Source: Paenibacillus antri
GTDB taxonomy: Bacteria; Bacillota; Bacilli; Paenibacillales; YIM-B00363
Reading direction: 5' to 3'
NCBI RefSeq assembly: GCF_005765165.1
Contig: NZ_VCIW01000026.1
Location: 1-64,000 of the forward strand
DNA length: 64,000 nucleotides
The notes under the pieces are model-generated. The model was not told the origin of the DNA and made no database searches. It was given only the letters and a program-made list of their open reading frames with translations. Both the position numbers and the translations under genes were made by a program. Positions 25,198 to 32,781 of this stretch are shown here, piece by piece. The stretch's first letter is position 1, and each line of letters starts with the position of its first letter.

Positions 25198-26412
25198 CTA
25201 TTCCGCCGTCCGCGGCGACACGCCGCCGCCGCTCGGCCGGTTCACTAATAAGTAATATAGCCCGGCCATGACCAAGGAAACAAGGCCGCCGACCAAATAC
25301 GCCCCGTCGTAGCCGGCGCGCGCGGCGACGACCCCGAGCGCGAACGAGCCCGCGCCGTACCCGGCGTCGAACAGCAAGAAGAACGTGCCGGTCGCGAGAC
25401 CCGCGCGATGGCGAGGCGCCGATTGAATCGCGAGCGTCTGCAGGCTCGGCAGCAGCGCGCCGAAGCCGAGGCCGATGACGGCGCCCGAGCCGAGGAAGGC
25501 GGTCGGCGTCCGCGCGAAGCTTAAGGCGATCATCCCCGCCGCGAAGAGGAAGATGCCCGGATACACGAGCGCGTTCGCTCCGAACCGGTCGAACCACCGG
25601 CCCGTCATCGGCCGCGTCAGCACGATCATCGCCGCGAACACCGCGAAGAAATAGCTCGCGTAGGAGCCTAGATGAAGTTCGACCGCGTATACGGATAAGA
25701 ACGTCGACAGCGAACCGTACGCGAACGCCAGGAAGGCGCTGGCGACGGCCACCGGCAGCGCCGCCGGCTCGATGTAGCCGCGCCAGCTCGAGGCGGCCGC
25801 CGGCTTCTCCGTCGCGGGAGGCGACGGCCGCTGCGGCAGACGAAGCGTCAGCCCGCACAGCAGCGACAGCGCCGAAAATGCGATACAGATCAGGAACATC
25901 GCGTTCAGGCTGAACCGATCCGCGATCGTAAGACCGACGAACGGCCCGACGACCATCGCGAGGCTCATGAACAAGCTGAAGTAGCCGATGCCTTCGCCCT
26001 TGCGGCGGTCGGGAACGAGCTCGGCCGCGACGGCGCCGCCCGCGGTCGCGGCGAGGCCGAAGCCGACGCCGTGCGCGAGCCGCAGCCCGATCAGCGCCCC
26101 GAAGTGATGCATCGCCGGATACAGCAGCGCGCAGACCGCGAACAGCAGCAGCGAGCCCGCGAACAGCTTCTTCCGGTCGTACCGGTCCATCCACTTCCCG
26201 GCCAACGGACGAAACAATACCGTCGTCAAGATGAACGCGGTCATCACGAGCCCGACCTGCGTCTCGGCGGCGCCTAGTCGCTGCGTCACGAACAACGGCA
26301 GCGTGACGGCGTAAATATAAAACGTCATAAACAGAAAAAAATTGCTGAGGCATACCGCAACGAAGTTGCGGGTCCACAGCGGCGTTCGAATCGGTTCGTT
26401 TTCATGCTGCAT
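25198..26412 (-). CDS. MFS transporter
   Basis: A 404-residue membrane protein with twelve predicted helices and the major-facilitator motif A between helices 2 and 3 (GKWMDRYDRKKLF) plus its degenerate repeat GRWFDRFGANALV. Likely a drug/metabolite exporter. It begins 9 bp after the MarR stop; AGAGG within the MarR end may serve as its ribosome site, so coupling is likely. Typical MarR-controlled efflux arrangement. Confidence 0.9.
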   Translation of the reverse strand: MQHENEPIRTPLWTRNFVAVCLSNFFLFMTFYIYAVTLPLFVTQRLGAAETQVGLVMTAFILTTVLFRPLAGKWMDRYDRKKLFAGSLLLFAVCALLYPAMHHFGALIGLRLAHGVGFGLAATAGGAVAAELVPDRRKGEGIGYFSLFMSLAMVVGPFVGLTIADRFSLNAMFLICIAFSALSLLCGLTLRLPQRPSPPATEKPAAASSWRGYIEPAALPVAVASAFLAFAYGSLSTFLSVYAVELHLGSYASYFFAVFAAMIVLTRPMTGRWFDRFGANALVYPGIFLFAAGMIALSFARTPTAFLGSGAVIGLGFGALLPSLQTLAIQSAPRHRAGLATGTFFLLFDAGYGAGSFALGVVAARAGYDGAYLVGGLVSLVMAGLYYLLVNRPSGGGVSPRTAE

Positions 26413-26421
26413 ACTTTCGTA

Positions 26422-26862
26422 TCAAGTCCTCTCCGATTGTACCTGTTCGCAGGCGCGATGCCATAGATGAGCCAGCGCTTCGCGGAGGGCGGCGACGCGA
26501 TCGGCAGGCAGCCCGTCGAGCAGCGCGTCGATCGTCTCCCGCTCCACCGGCGCGAGCTCCGCGGCGAGGCGGTCGCCCTTCTGCGTGCCGTACACGAGGA
26601 ACGACCGCCGGTCGTCTTCGTTCGGCTTGCGAACGACCAAGCCCTTGCGCTCCAGCTGGTCCAAAATTCTCGTCACGTTCGTCTGGTCCTTCTCCGCCCG
26701 GGACGCGAGCTCCTTCTGCGTGACGCCGTCCCGCTCCGCAAGACGCTGCAGCACCGAAAACTGTTCGGGCGTAATGCCGTACGACTCGAGGCGACTCGTA
26801 AGCAGCTGGCTGATTTTCCGCGTCGTCCGGCTCAGCTGAAACCCGATCGATTCATCGAGCAT
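26422..26862 (-). CDS. MarR family transcriptional regulator
   Basis: A 146-residue winged-helix repressor: LESYGITPEQFSVLQRLAERDGVTQKELASRAEKDQTNVTRILDQLERKGLVVRKPNEDDRR spans the recognition helix and wing, all standard for MarR (DRR wing motif). Ribosome site GGAGG is 6 bases before the ATG. First gene of MarR-MFS-pirin. The palindrome over its own promoter suggests autoregulation relieved by a phenolic or redox signal (inference). Confidence 0.92.
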   Translation of the reverse strand: MLDESIGFQLSRTTRKISQLLTSRLESYGITPEQFSVLQRLAERDGVTQKELASRAEKDQTNVTRILDQLERKGLVVRKPNEDDRRSFLVYGTQKGDRLAAELAPVERETIDALLDGLPADRVAALREALAHLWHRACEQVQSERT

Positions 26863-26879
26863 GGCTTGTCCTCCAATTT

Positions 26880-26921
26880 AGTTGCTATACCAATTATACT
26901 TGCAACAATCGAATTTGTCGA
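26880..26921 (-). promoter_or_regulatory. Promoter of the MarR operon with overlapping inverted repeat
   Basis: On the minus strand TCGACA (26921-26916), 17-bp spacer, TATAAT (26898-26893). The imperfect inverted repeat TTGCAAGTATA...TATAGCAA covers the -10, the expected place for a MarR operator. Confidence 0.7.
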
Positions 26922-26922
26922 A

Positions 26923-26956
26923 CGAAAAAGCCCGACGCCGAATATTCGGCGTCGGG
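26923..26956 (-). terminator. Intrinsic terminator of the PQQ-propeller gene
   Basis: Perfect palindrome CCCGACGCCGAATATTCGGC/GTCGGG followed on the minus strand by CTTTTTCG. It abuts the -35 of the MarR promoter. Confidence 0.9.
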
Positions 26957-26967
26957 CCGCGAACGAG

Positions 26968-28773
26968 TTACGGCGTCTCGATCCAAGCGGTGCGCGTCTC
27001 GGCGTCCCACGTCACCGTTCCGTCGAGCGTCTCGACCAAGAAGCGCAGCGGAAGCATCGCGGAACCGCCGTCCATGATCGCGGGCGCTTCCAAGGGCGCC
27101 GGCGCGCCGTTCACGATCGCTTGCGCCCCGTCGATGCGCAGCTCGACCGTCTTGCCCGGCTTCGCGATGGTCACCTTCCGTTCGACGCCGTCCCACGCGA
27201 CCGAAGCGCCCGCCTGTTCCAGAACGCCTCGCACCGGCACGTACGTGTACCCGCCTCGGACGGTCGCCGGTCGGGGCAGCGGCGGGTAGCGGCCGTTCAC
27301 CGCGACGGACGCCGTCTCCCGCGTCGACGCGTACGCGGCGATCGTGCGCGCGTCAGACAAATACGCCGTCTGGTCCGGTCCGACCTCGAGGTTCACGTCC
27401 CCTCGATAGGTCAGACGGCCGACGATCGCGCCGTTGCGGGTCGCCAATGCGGCCTTGTGCCGCCAATCCGCGAAGTACCGCTCCTCGCCGCTCGCGAACC
27501 ACTGGTCCTTCGTCACGGAGCCGGCTGCCGTCGGGTACGCGAACAAGCCGTCGTTCGCATCGGCGAGCGGCCGCGCCGCGCCGCCCGGCCGGCGATACGA
27601 TTCGACGGCGAGCGTCTTCCCCGTTCGTCGATCCACCGTATACACGCTCGGGATCGCCTCTTCGCTGCTCTCCCAATACAGAGCGCTTCCGTCGGGACGG
27701 ATGCCGATCAGGTTCATGATCGACCCGTTGTTCCAGGGAATATCCCATGCGACCGTTCCATCCGCGTTCAGCGCCACGATCCGTTCCGTGGCGTACCCGT
27801 CCTCCCCGCTCCCGATCACGTTCACGTAACTGCGTCCGTCCGGATCGACGATGCCGGGGTCGAGCGAAGCCCAAGCGACTTCGTCGTCGACCGCGTACTC
27901 CCATAGCTTCTTCCCGTCGGCTAGACGGTAAGCGAACATCTTCCCCTCGAATCCGTTCTCGAGCACGATTTGCTTCGCGTCCGGCGCCGGCGGCTCGATT
28001 CGCGAGGAGCTTACCTGTTGGGCGGCGCTCCAGAGCGTCTCGCCCGTCGAAGGCGATAACGCCGACAAGCGATAATCGGTCTCTTCCAAAAACCCGCAGA
28101 CTTGCGACATACTGCATGTCGTCCAAGCCAGCAGCATATCGCCGCTCGCGAGCACGGGAGTCTCGTACGTCATCGGGATGTCCGCTCCCGGGTAATCGTC
28201 CCACGTTTTCTCCCATACGACCTTCCCATCGTACGTTACCGCGACCAACCGATTTCCGCCGGCGATATATATCCGATCTCGATCCGCGGTAAACTTCTCC
28301 ATCCGTTCGATTCCGATCGACTCCAGCAAAAACTTGCTTTTTACGCCGCCGTCCTTCTTATCGATGCGAACGATCGTCTCCTTCCGGTAATCCGCGCCGG
28401 CGGTATGAATGGAGGCTACGATCCAACCGTCCGTCAGACTGAATTCGTAGATCGCTAGATCGTCCCGCTTCCAGATCGTCTTGCCCGTCGGACCGATCTT
28501 CCCGAACTCCAGCACGCCGCCGTCGTACAAATTACGCTTGGCGTACAGCGCCGTTCCGTCGCCGCCCGCTTCGACGACCGAGAGGGTCGGGTCGAACTCC
28601 CTGTTTCCCGACGAGTAAGACCATATCCGGGTATAACCGTCCGTCCCGGCGTCCTTCGTCCCGGCTTCGGCCGCCGCCCCGAGCGGAAGCAGCGCGGCCG
28701 CCAGCGCGGCCATCGCCGCTCGTTTTCCCCATCCGCGAATAAATCCACTGCAATTTTCCATAAACGCCAACAA
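26968..28773 (-). CDS. Secreted PQQ-like beta-propeller with copper-amine-oxidase N-terminal (stalk) domain
   Basis: A 601-residue exported protein: signal peptide (about 17-40, AAMAALAAALLPLGAAAEA), propeller blades of the PQQ-repeat type (GKTIWKRDD, GKVVWEKTW, GETLWSAAQ, GKKLWEYAV, GTVAWDIPW), and a C-terminal Cu_amine_oxidN1 domain (about 500-600; VNGRYPPLPRPATVRGGYTY, LPLRFLVETL). This stalk domain is common in Paenibacillaceae surface proteins and is not itself an oxidase. I keep the TTG start because GGGGAGGGG lies 5 bases upstream; the first ATG, 12 bases later, is too far from it. Role unknown, probably at the cell surface. Confidence 0.82.
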   Translation of the reverse strand: MLAFMENCSGFIRGWGKRAAMAALAAALLPLGAAAEAGTKDAGTDGYTRIWSYSSGNREFDPTLSVVEAGGDGTALYAKRNLYDGGVLEFGKIGPTGKTIWKRDDLAIYEFSLTDGWIVASIHTAGADYRKETIVRIDKKDGGVKSKFLLESIGIERMEKFTADRDRIYIAGGNRLVAVTYDGKVVWEKTWDDYPGADIPMTYETPVLASGDMLLAWTTCSMSQVCGFLEETDYRLSALSPSTGETLWSAAQQVSSSRIEPPAPDAKQIVLENGFEGKMFAYRLADGKKLWEYAVDDEVAWASLDPGIVDPDGRSYVNVIGSGEDGYATERIVALNADGTVAWDIPWNNGSIMNLIGIRPDGSALYWESSEEAIPSVYTVDRRTGKTLAVESYRRPGGAARPLADANDGLFAYPTAAGSVTKDQWFASGEERYFADWRHKAALATRNGAIVGRLTYRGDVNLEVGPDQTAYLSDARTIAAYASTRETASVAVNGRYPPLPRPATVRGGYTYVPVRGVLEQAGASVAWDGVERKVTIAKPGKTVELRIDGAQAIVNGAPAPLEAPAIMDGGSAMLPLRFLVETLDGTVTWDAETRTAWIETP

Positions 28774-28812
28774 AATGTCCCCTCCCCGACGATAAAATTC
28801 AGTATATCGGAA

Positions 28813-28841
28813 TTGAGATTTGCCCTACAACCTGCTATAGT
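28813..28841 (+). promoter_or_regulatory. SigA promoter of the queF operon
   Basis: TTGAGA (28813-28818), 17-bp spacer, TATAGT (28836-28841), about 48 bp before the riboswitch. Confidence 0.78.
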
Positions 28842-28889
28842 CGAACTGGACTTATCACCGAAGAAGAAAATCCGACGCCACGGCGCCGG

Positions 28890-28967
28890 GAGAGGTTCGC
28901 GAACTCCCTCTATAAAAAACTAAGATAGGTGCAGACGCCGATGAGCTGCGCCCTGCTTCGTTTTTTC
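28890..28967 (+). ncRNA. preQ1 class I riboswitch with terminator expression platform
   Basis: AGAGGTTCGCGAACTCCCTCT followed by ATAAAAAACTAA (28891-28922) reproduces the preQ1-I aptamer: a stem with C-rich loop and the A-rich tail that forms the H-type pseudoknot. Downstream, GGTGCAG/CTGCGCC and a T run (28961-28966) form the terminator. It controls the queF-yhhQ operon, shutting it when preQ1 is plentiful. Confidence 0.95.
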
Positions 28968-29047
28968 CGAAAGTAGAGTGCTGTTCCCTGAATCTCGTCT
29001 TCTTTTCCGTCCCGGACCCCCGAGGAGAAAAGAGAGGAGATTTTTTT

Positions 29048-29548
29048 ATGCCCGCAGGCAGAACGAACGAGGAATTGCAAGACATCACGCTGCTCGGCAA
29101 CCAAGGCGTGAAATACGTGTTCGAGTACGATCCGAAGCTGCTCGAGACGTTCGACAACAAGCACCCGTATCGAGACACGTTCGTCAAATTCAACTGTCCC
29201 GAATTCACGAGCTTGTGCCCGATGACCGGTCAGCCGGACTTCGCGACGATGTACATCAGCTACATCCCCGACGTCAAGATGGTCGAGAGCAAATCGCTCA
29301 AGCTGTACTTGTTCAGCTTCCGGAATCACGGCGACTTCCACGAGGATTGCGTGAACATTATTATGAACGACCTGATCGAGGCTATGAACCCCCGCTACAT
29401 CGAGGTATGGGGCAAGTTTACGCCGCGCGGCGGCATCTCGATCGACCCGTACTGCAACTACGGCCGCCCCGGCACGAAGTACGAGGCGATGGCCGAGCAG
29501 CGAATGCTGAACCATGACATGTATCCGGAAAAGGTCGACAACCGATGA
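29048..29548 (+). CDS. queF: NADPH-dependent 7-cyano-7-deazaguanine reductase QueF
   Basis: A 166-residue type I QueF: the catalytic Cys57 and Asp64 sit in [13 protein letters not shown], the QueF motif [15 protein letters not shown] follows, and [15 protein letters not shown] is near the C-terminus. It reduces preQ0 nitrile to preQ1 with NADPH, a cytosolic step of queuosine synthesis. Ribosome site GAGGAG precedes a T-rich spacer before the ATG. Upstream preQ1-I riboswitch gives product feedback. The stop overlaps the transporter start (ATGA). The queC, queD and queE genes are not in the window; queG is at the right edge. Confidence 0.97.
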   Translation: MPAGRTNEELQDITLLGNQGVKYVFEYDPKLLETFDNKHPYRDTFVKFNCPEFTSLCPMTGQPDFATMYISYIPDVKMVESKSLKLYLFSFRNHGDFHEDCVNIIMNDLIEAMNPRYIEVWGKFTPRGGISIDPYCNYGRPGTKYEAMAEQRMLNHDMYPEKVDNR

Positions 29549-30084
29549 AGCCGTTCATCCTGCTCGCCTACCTCGCCGCCATCGTCGCCGCGAACGTCGT
29601 CACGGCATCGTTCGCTCCGATCCCGATCGGCGCCCTGCTCGTCCCGGCCGGGTCGTTCCTGATCGGCGCCACCTTCATTCTGCGCGACTTCGTGCAGCGC
29701 GCGTTCGGCCGCCGCCGGACGTACGCCGCGATTCTGGCCGCGCTGGCGTTGTCCGCCGCGACGTCGTACGCGCTCGGCGACACGCTTCTCATCGTCTTCG
29801 CGTCCGCCGTCACGTTCCTCGTCTCCGAGACGCTCGATACGGAGACGTACACGCGCCTCAAGCTGCCGATGGCCTCGCGCGTCTTCTTCAGCGGCCTCGT
29901 CGGCGGCTTCGTCGACAGCGCGCTGTTCGTCGTCATCGGCCTGTCGCCGATCGGCGCGGGCTTCCTGCCGTGGGATGCCGTCGGGTTCGCGATCGCCGGC
30001 CAAATTCTCGTGAAGACCGCCATGCAAGCGCTCGGCGCGGCGGTCATCGCCTTCACGCCGCTCGCCCGCGAAACCGAAAGATAG
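29545..30084 (+). CDS. Queuosine precursor transporter (YhhQ/VUT family)
   Basis: A 179-residue membrane protein with six predicted helices and the VUT family features [37 protein letters not shown] and a helix rich in small residues ([17 protein letters not shown]). YhhQ-type proteins import preQ0/preQ1. Overlap with queF by four bases and the shared riboswitch support a role in queuosine precursor salvage alongside synthesis. Confidence 0.92.
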   Translation: MKPFILLAYLAAIVAANVVTASFAPIPIGALLVPAGSFLIGATFILRDFVQRAFGRRRTYAAILAALALSAATSYALGDTLLIVFASAVTFLVSETLDTETYTRLKLPMASRVFFSGLVGGFVDSALFVVIGLSPIGAGFLPWDAVGFAIAGQILVKTAMQALGAAVIAFTPLARETER

Positions 30085-30085
30085 G

Positions 30086-30123
30086 GACCCGCACGGCCCA
30101 TAACAGGCGGGTGGGGCTTCTTT
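30086..30123 (+). terminator. Terminator of the queF-yhhQ operon
   Basis: ACCCGC (30087-30092) and GCGGGT (30107-30112) arms with CTTCTTTC after them; the tail is short, so moderate strength. Confidence 0.6.
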
Positions 30124-30164
30124 CAGCCGAATAGGGAACATCGATGTTCTCTATCCGGCTGAAA
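30121..30164. repeat. Long near-perfect palindrome
   Basis: TTTCAGCCGAATAGGGAACA is mirrored by TGTTCTCTATCCGGCTGAAA around TCGA; only two mismatches in about 44 bp. It follows the queF-yhhQ terminator and has no T tract, so it is not an obvious terminator. Confidence 0.75.
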
Positions 30165-30297
30165 CGGGCCATCCGTATACTTAACGTCAACATCATTTTC
30201 GTCTTTGGGAAGCCGCTCGTCGAAGAATAAATCGTCGTTATCCTCGGAATCGTAAGCCGTCGGCTCCCAACCTTGGCTTATGCATCAATTGTGCATG
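30165..30297. other. Gene-free stretch between hairpin elements
   Basis: Moderate GC, no credible frame or promoter. It may be the decayed flank of a mobile element, since it is bordered on both sides by repeats. Confidence 0.3.
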
Positions 30298-30392
30298 GAA
30301 AGCGTGGGGCATACGCTCCGTTTGCTCCGCTTTAGCGCAACGCGTCACTAATCTTGTGCTTCGCACGAAAATTGCAGAGGCATCTCCGGATC
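30298..30392. repeat. Dispersed repeat family B, copy 2 (shorter)
   Basis: GCGTGGGGCATACGCTCCG, then GCTTTAGCGCAACGCGTCAC and TGCTTCGCACGAAAATTGCA match the order of blocks in copy 1 at 24.1 kb, with the middle of that copy missing. Confidence 0.65.
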
Positions 30393-30431
30393 TCTAATAC
30401 CCCAGCTTTCTAAGTGTCGTACGACGACACC

Positions 30432-30550
30432 GATGTGTGGCAGGCATACGAACCGTAAAGAAAATGTGCTGTCGGTCTGCCAACGGTAAAAATCCTTAAC
30501 GATAGCTGCCACTAAGACGGATGAACCGAAGGCACGGCGCGAAAGGCAGG
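30432..30550. repeat. Dispersed repeat family A, copy 2
   Basis: Starts GATGTGTGGCAGGCATACGA and ends GGCGCGAAAGGCAGG. It repeats 146 bp later with only a few differences. An open frame on the minus strand crosses both copies and is an artefact of the duplication. Confidence 0.85.
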
Positions 30551-30577
30551 AGACCGGGCGCGGACCGAACCCAATGG

Positions 30578-30696
30578 GATGTGTGGCAGGCATACGAACC
30601 GAAAAGAAAATGTGCTGTCGGGCTGCCAACGGTAAAAATCCTTAACGGTAGCTGCCACTAAGACGGATGAACCGAAGGCGAGGCGCGAAAGGCAGG
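30578..30696. repeat. Dispersed repeat family A, copy 3
   Basis: Nearly identical to copy 2 (CGAACCGAAAAGAAAATGTG in place of CGAACCGTAAAGAAAATGTG, GGGCTGCC in place of GGTCTGCC). Both end with ACGGATGAACCGAAGGC and GGCGCGAAAGGCAGG. Confidence 0.85.
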
Positions 30697-30840
30697 CGGT
30701 ATGGCGTTGAGTTCGCGCAGCATGAGCAAAACAAGCCGCAATCGTTCAGCTGAGCGAAGGTCAATCCAGGAGAAGGAACGCGGGAACAAGCACCTTCCTC
30801 CTCATGGAATGCTTCAAACTTTTACAATTACTGATATTTC

Positions 30841-30874
30841 AAAAAAAAACGCCCTCCTTGGTCAGGAGAGCGTT
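30841..30874 (-). terminator. Intrinsic terminator of the DUF2243 gene
   Basis: On the minus strand, AACGCTCTCCTGACCAAGGA/GGGCGTT followed by eight T residues. Confidence 0.88.
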
Positions 30875-30897
30875 TCTTCTTCGTATATAGACTACCG

Positions 30898-31371
30898 TTA
30901 CCGCGCCATGTCGGACGAACGCCCTTCGGCGCGACCGCCCTGCCGAAGATAGAGCCCGTACGCGAAAATCAGCGCGCTTACGGCGAGATAGGCGAGATCG
31001 TACAGCAGCTCGTACGGATCGCCTTGTTTAACGTGGTGCAGCTGAAGCACATGGTGATTTACGATGCCTTCGACGACGTTGAAGCCGCCGGCGCCGAGCA
31101 GCGCTCCGCTAACCAGCAGACGCCTCCCTCTCGCGAGTCCGCCCGGGTGTCCGGCGCGCCATAACATGACCGCGGATACGGCCAACGCGACGACGGTGAA
31201 TGCGTGGAACACCCCGTCGCTTACGATTTGTCCGTGCCGATGCGTATGCATATAGACGCTGTGCCATTGCAGCAGCTGATGAAAGACGATCCCGTCGAAC
31301 GCGCCCGCGAGTCCGATCCCCAGCAAAATCCCCCCGTAATCTAGCAGCTTCAGCTTCTCCTCCGCCGTCAC
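30898..31371 (-). CDS. DUF2243 family membrane protein
   Basis: A 157-residue protein with four predicted helices. GAFDGIVFHQLLQWHSVY, a His-rich loop (MHTHRHG, VFHAF) and GGFNVVEGIVNHHVLQLHHV match the DUF2243 pattern, whose conserved His residues could bind metal or heme; no function is established. GTG start chosen because GGAGG lies 9 bases upstream. Single gene with its own terminator. Confidence 0.82.
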   Translation of the reverse strand: MTAEEKLKLLDYGGILLGIGLAGAFDGIVFHQLLQWHSVYMHTHRHGQIVSDGVFHAFTVVALAVSAVMLWRAGHPGGLARGRRLLVSGALLGAGGFNVVEGIVNHHVLQLHHVKQGDPYELLYDLAYLAVSALIFAYGLYLRQGGRAEGRSSDMAR

Positions 31372-31434
31372 TCCATACCGCCTCCGCCATTGTTTTCTAT
31401 CATTCTTGCCTTTCTAGCGGAGGTTTATACGAAT

Positions 31435-32652
31435 CTATGAATAAACTTCTACGGAGTATCGTTCGATCGCGCGAGAGAGCCGGGCGAGCGCCTCCGGTAC
31501 GAGCGCCGGCGGCGTATGCGTAAAGTTCAGGCGCAGCGTATTGCGTGCCGGTACGCCGGCGTAGAACGGTTCGCCCGGCACGAAGGCGACGCCTTCCTCC
31601 ACCGCCAGCTTCAGCAGATCGGCGGCGACGTACGTCTCCGGCAGCGACGCCCAGAGGAACATGCCGCCCGCCGGGCGGTTCCAGCGCAGCCGATCCAGCG
31701 GCCCGCCCTTCAAGGCGGCGACGAACCCTTCCATCCGCTCCCGGTACATATCGCGGATGAAGCCGATGTGCCCGGCCAGATCCCAGCCGGTCACGAGCTC
31801 GAGCAGCGCCAGCTGATCCGCCGCGCTCGAGTGCAGATCCGACGCCTGCTTCGCCTTCGCCATCATACGGAGGACGTCGGCCGGTCCGGCGGCGAAGCCG
31901 GTGCGCAGCGCCGGGGCCACCGTCTTCGAGAACGAGCCGAGGTACAGCGCGTTGCCGTCGTCGCCGGAAGCGGCCCCGAGCGCGGCGTCGTGTTCGTAGA
32001 GCGTCTGGATGCGGTTCGCCGCGTCGAATCGGATGTCCCCGTACGGATCGTCTTCGATGACGAGCGCGCCGTATTTCCGCGCCAGCTCCGCGAGCGCTCG
32101 GCGACGCTCCGACGACCACGTCTTGCCGACCGGATTCGAGAACGTCGGAATGACGTACACGGCTTTCGGCCGATGCGTCCGCAGCTTCGCTTCCAGATCG
32201 TCCGGCAGCATGCCTTCGTCGTCGGAGTCGACCTCCACGGCCCGTCCGTCCGCCAGCGACAGCGACTGCAGCGCGGCCAGATACGTCGGACGCTCCACCA
32301 GCAGGACGTCGCCCGGATCGATCAAGACGCGGAACGCTAAGTCGATCGCTTGCTGCGAGCCCGTCGTCAGCAGCAGCCGATCGACCGACGTACCGATACC
32401 CTTATCGGCCAGAAATCCCGTCAGCCATTCCCGCAGCGCGGGCACGCCCTCCGTCACGCCGTATTGCATCGCGCCCTTGCCGCGGGCGAATACCCGCTCG
32501 TACGCGTCCCGAATCGCCTCCGTCGGGAACGAATCCTCCGCCGGAAGTCCGCCCGCGAACGACACCACCTTCGAGCTTTGCGTCAGCTTCAGAATGTCGC
32601 GCACCGCGGACGTCTGCGCCCGCTCGATCGTCTTCGAAAACCTTCTTTCCAT
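31435..32652 (-). CDS. PLP-dependent aminotransferase (2-aminoadipate/LysN-like, fold type I)
   Basis: A 405-residue fold-type-I aminotransferase without a DNA-binding domain: FAGGLPAEDSFP at the N-terminus, PTFSNPVGKTWS, IEDDPYGDIRF and the PLP-lysine motif LGSFSKTVAPALRTGF. Closest in layout to LysN/2-aminoadipate and aromatic or branched-chain aminotransferases, so it moves amino groups between amino acids and 2-oxo acids. Divergent from the MocR regulator with a 129-bp shared promoter region that contains TATAACAGT repeats, hence the likely target of that regulator. Confidence 0.9.
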   Translation of the reverse strand: MERRFSKTIERAQTSAVRDILKLTQSSKVVSFAGGLPAEDSFPTEAIRDAYERVFARGKGAMQYGVTEGVPALREWLTGFLADKGIGTSVDRLLLTTGSQQAIDLAFRVLIDPGDVLLVERPTYLAALQSLSLADGRAVEVDSDDEGMLPDDLEAKLRTHRPKAVYVIPTFSNPVGKTWSSERRRALAELARKYGALVIEDDPYGDIRFDAANRIQTLYEHDAALGAASGDDGNALYLGSFSKTVAPALRTGFAAGPADVLRMMAKAKQASDLHSSAADQLALLELVTGWDLAGHIGFIRDMYRERMEGFVAALKGGPLDRLRWNRPAGGMFLWASLPETYVAADLLKLAVEEGVAFVPGEPFYAGVPARNTLRLNFTHTPPALVPEALARLSRAIERYSVEVYS

Positions 32653-32671
32653 TGCTCGTTCCCCGCTCTCG

Positions 32672-32738
32672 ACTGTTATAATATTCTTATTAAATTACGG
32701 CACGAGATGTATAACAGTAAAGATAATACTATAACAGT
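32672..32738. promoter_or_regulatory. Three TATAACAGT sites in the aminotransferase-MocR divergent promoter
   Basis: ACTGTTATA at 32672-32680 (inverted), TATAACAGT at 32710-32718 and at 32730-32738. The last two are direct repeats exactly 20 bp apart, two helical turns, as is typical for MocR-type regulators. The inverted copy overlaps a TATAAT-like box of the aminotransferase promoter. Confidence 0.75.
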
Positions 32739-32781
32739 GCGCGCAATGTCGCTCTGGAGTGCTGGGGAGGACGATGGAGCC

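Noticed and set aside
30121-30164. Second terminator of the queF operon
   Set aside because: The hairpin lacks a T tract and a terminator already precedes it; I list it as a palindrome only.
30348-30629. Minus-strand 93-residue open frame
   Set aside because: It crosses repeat family A copies and has no coding signature or ribosome site.
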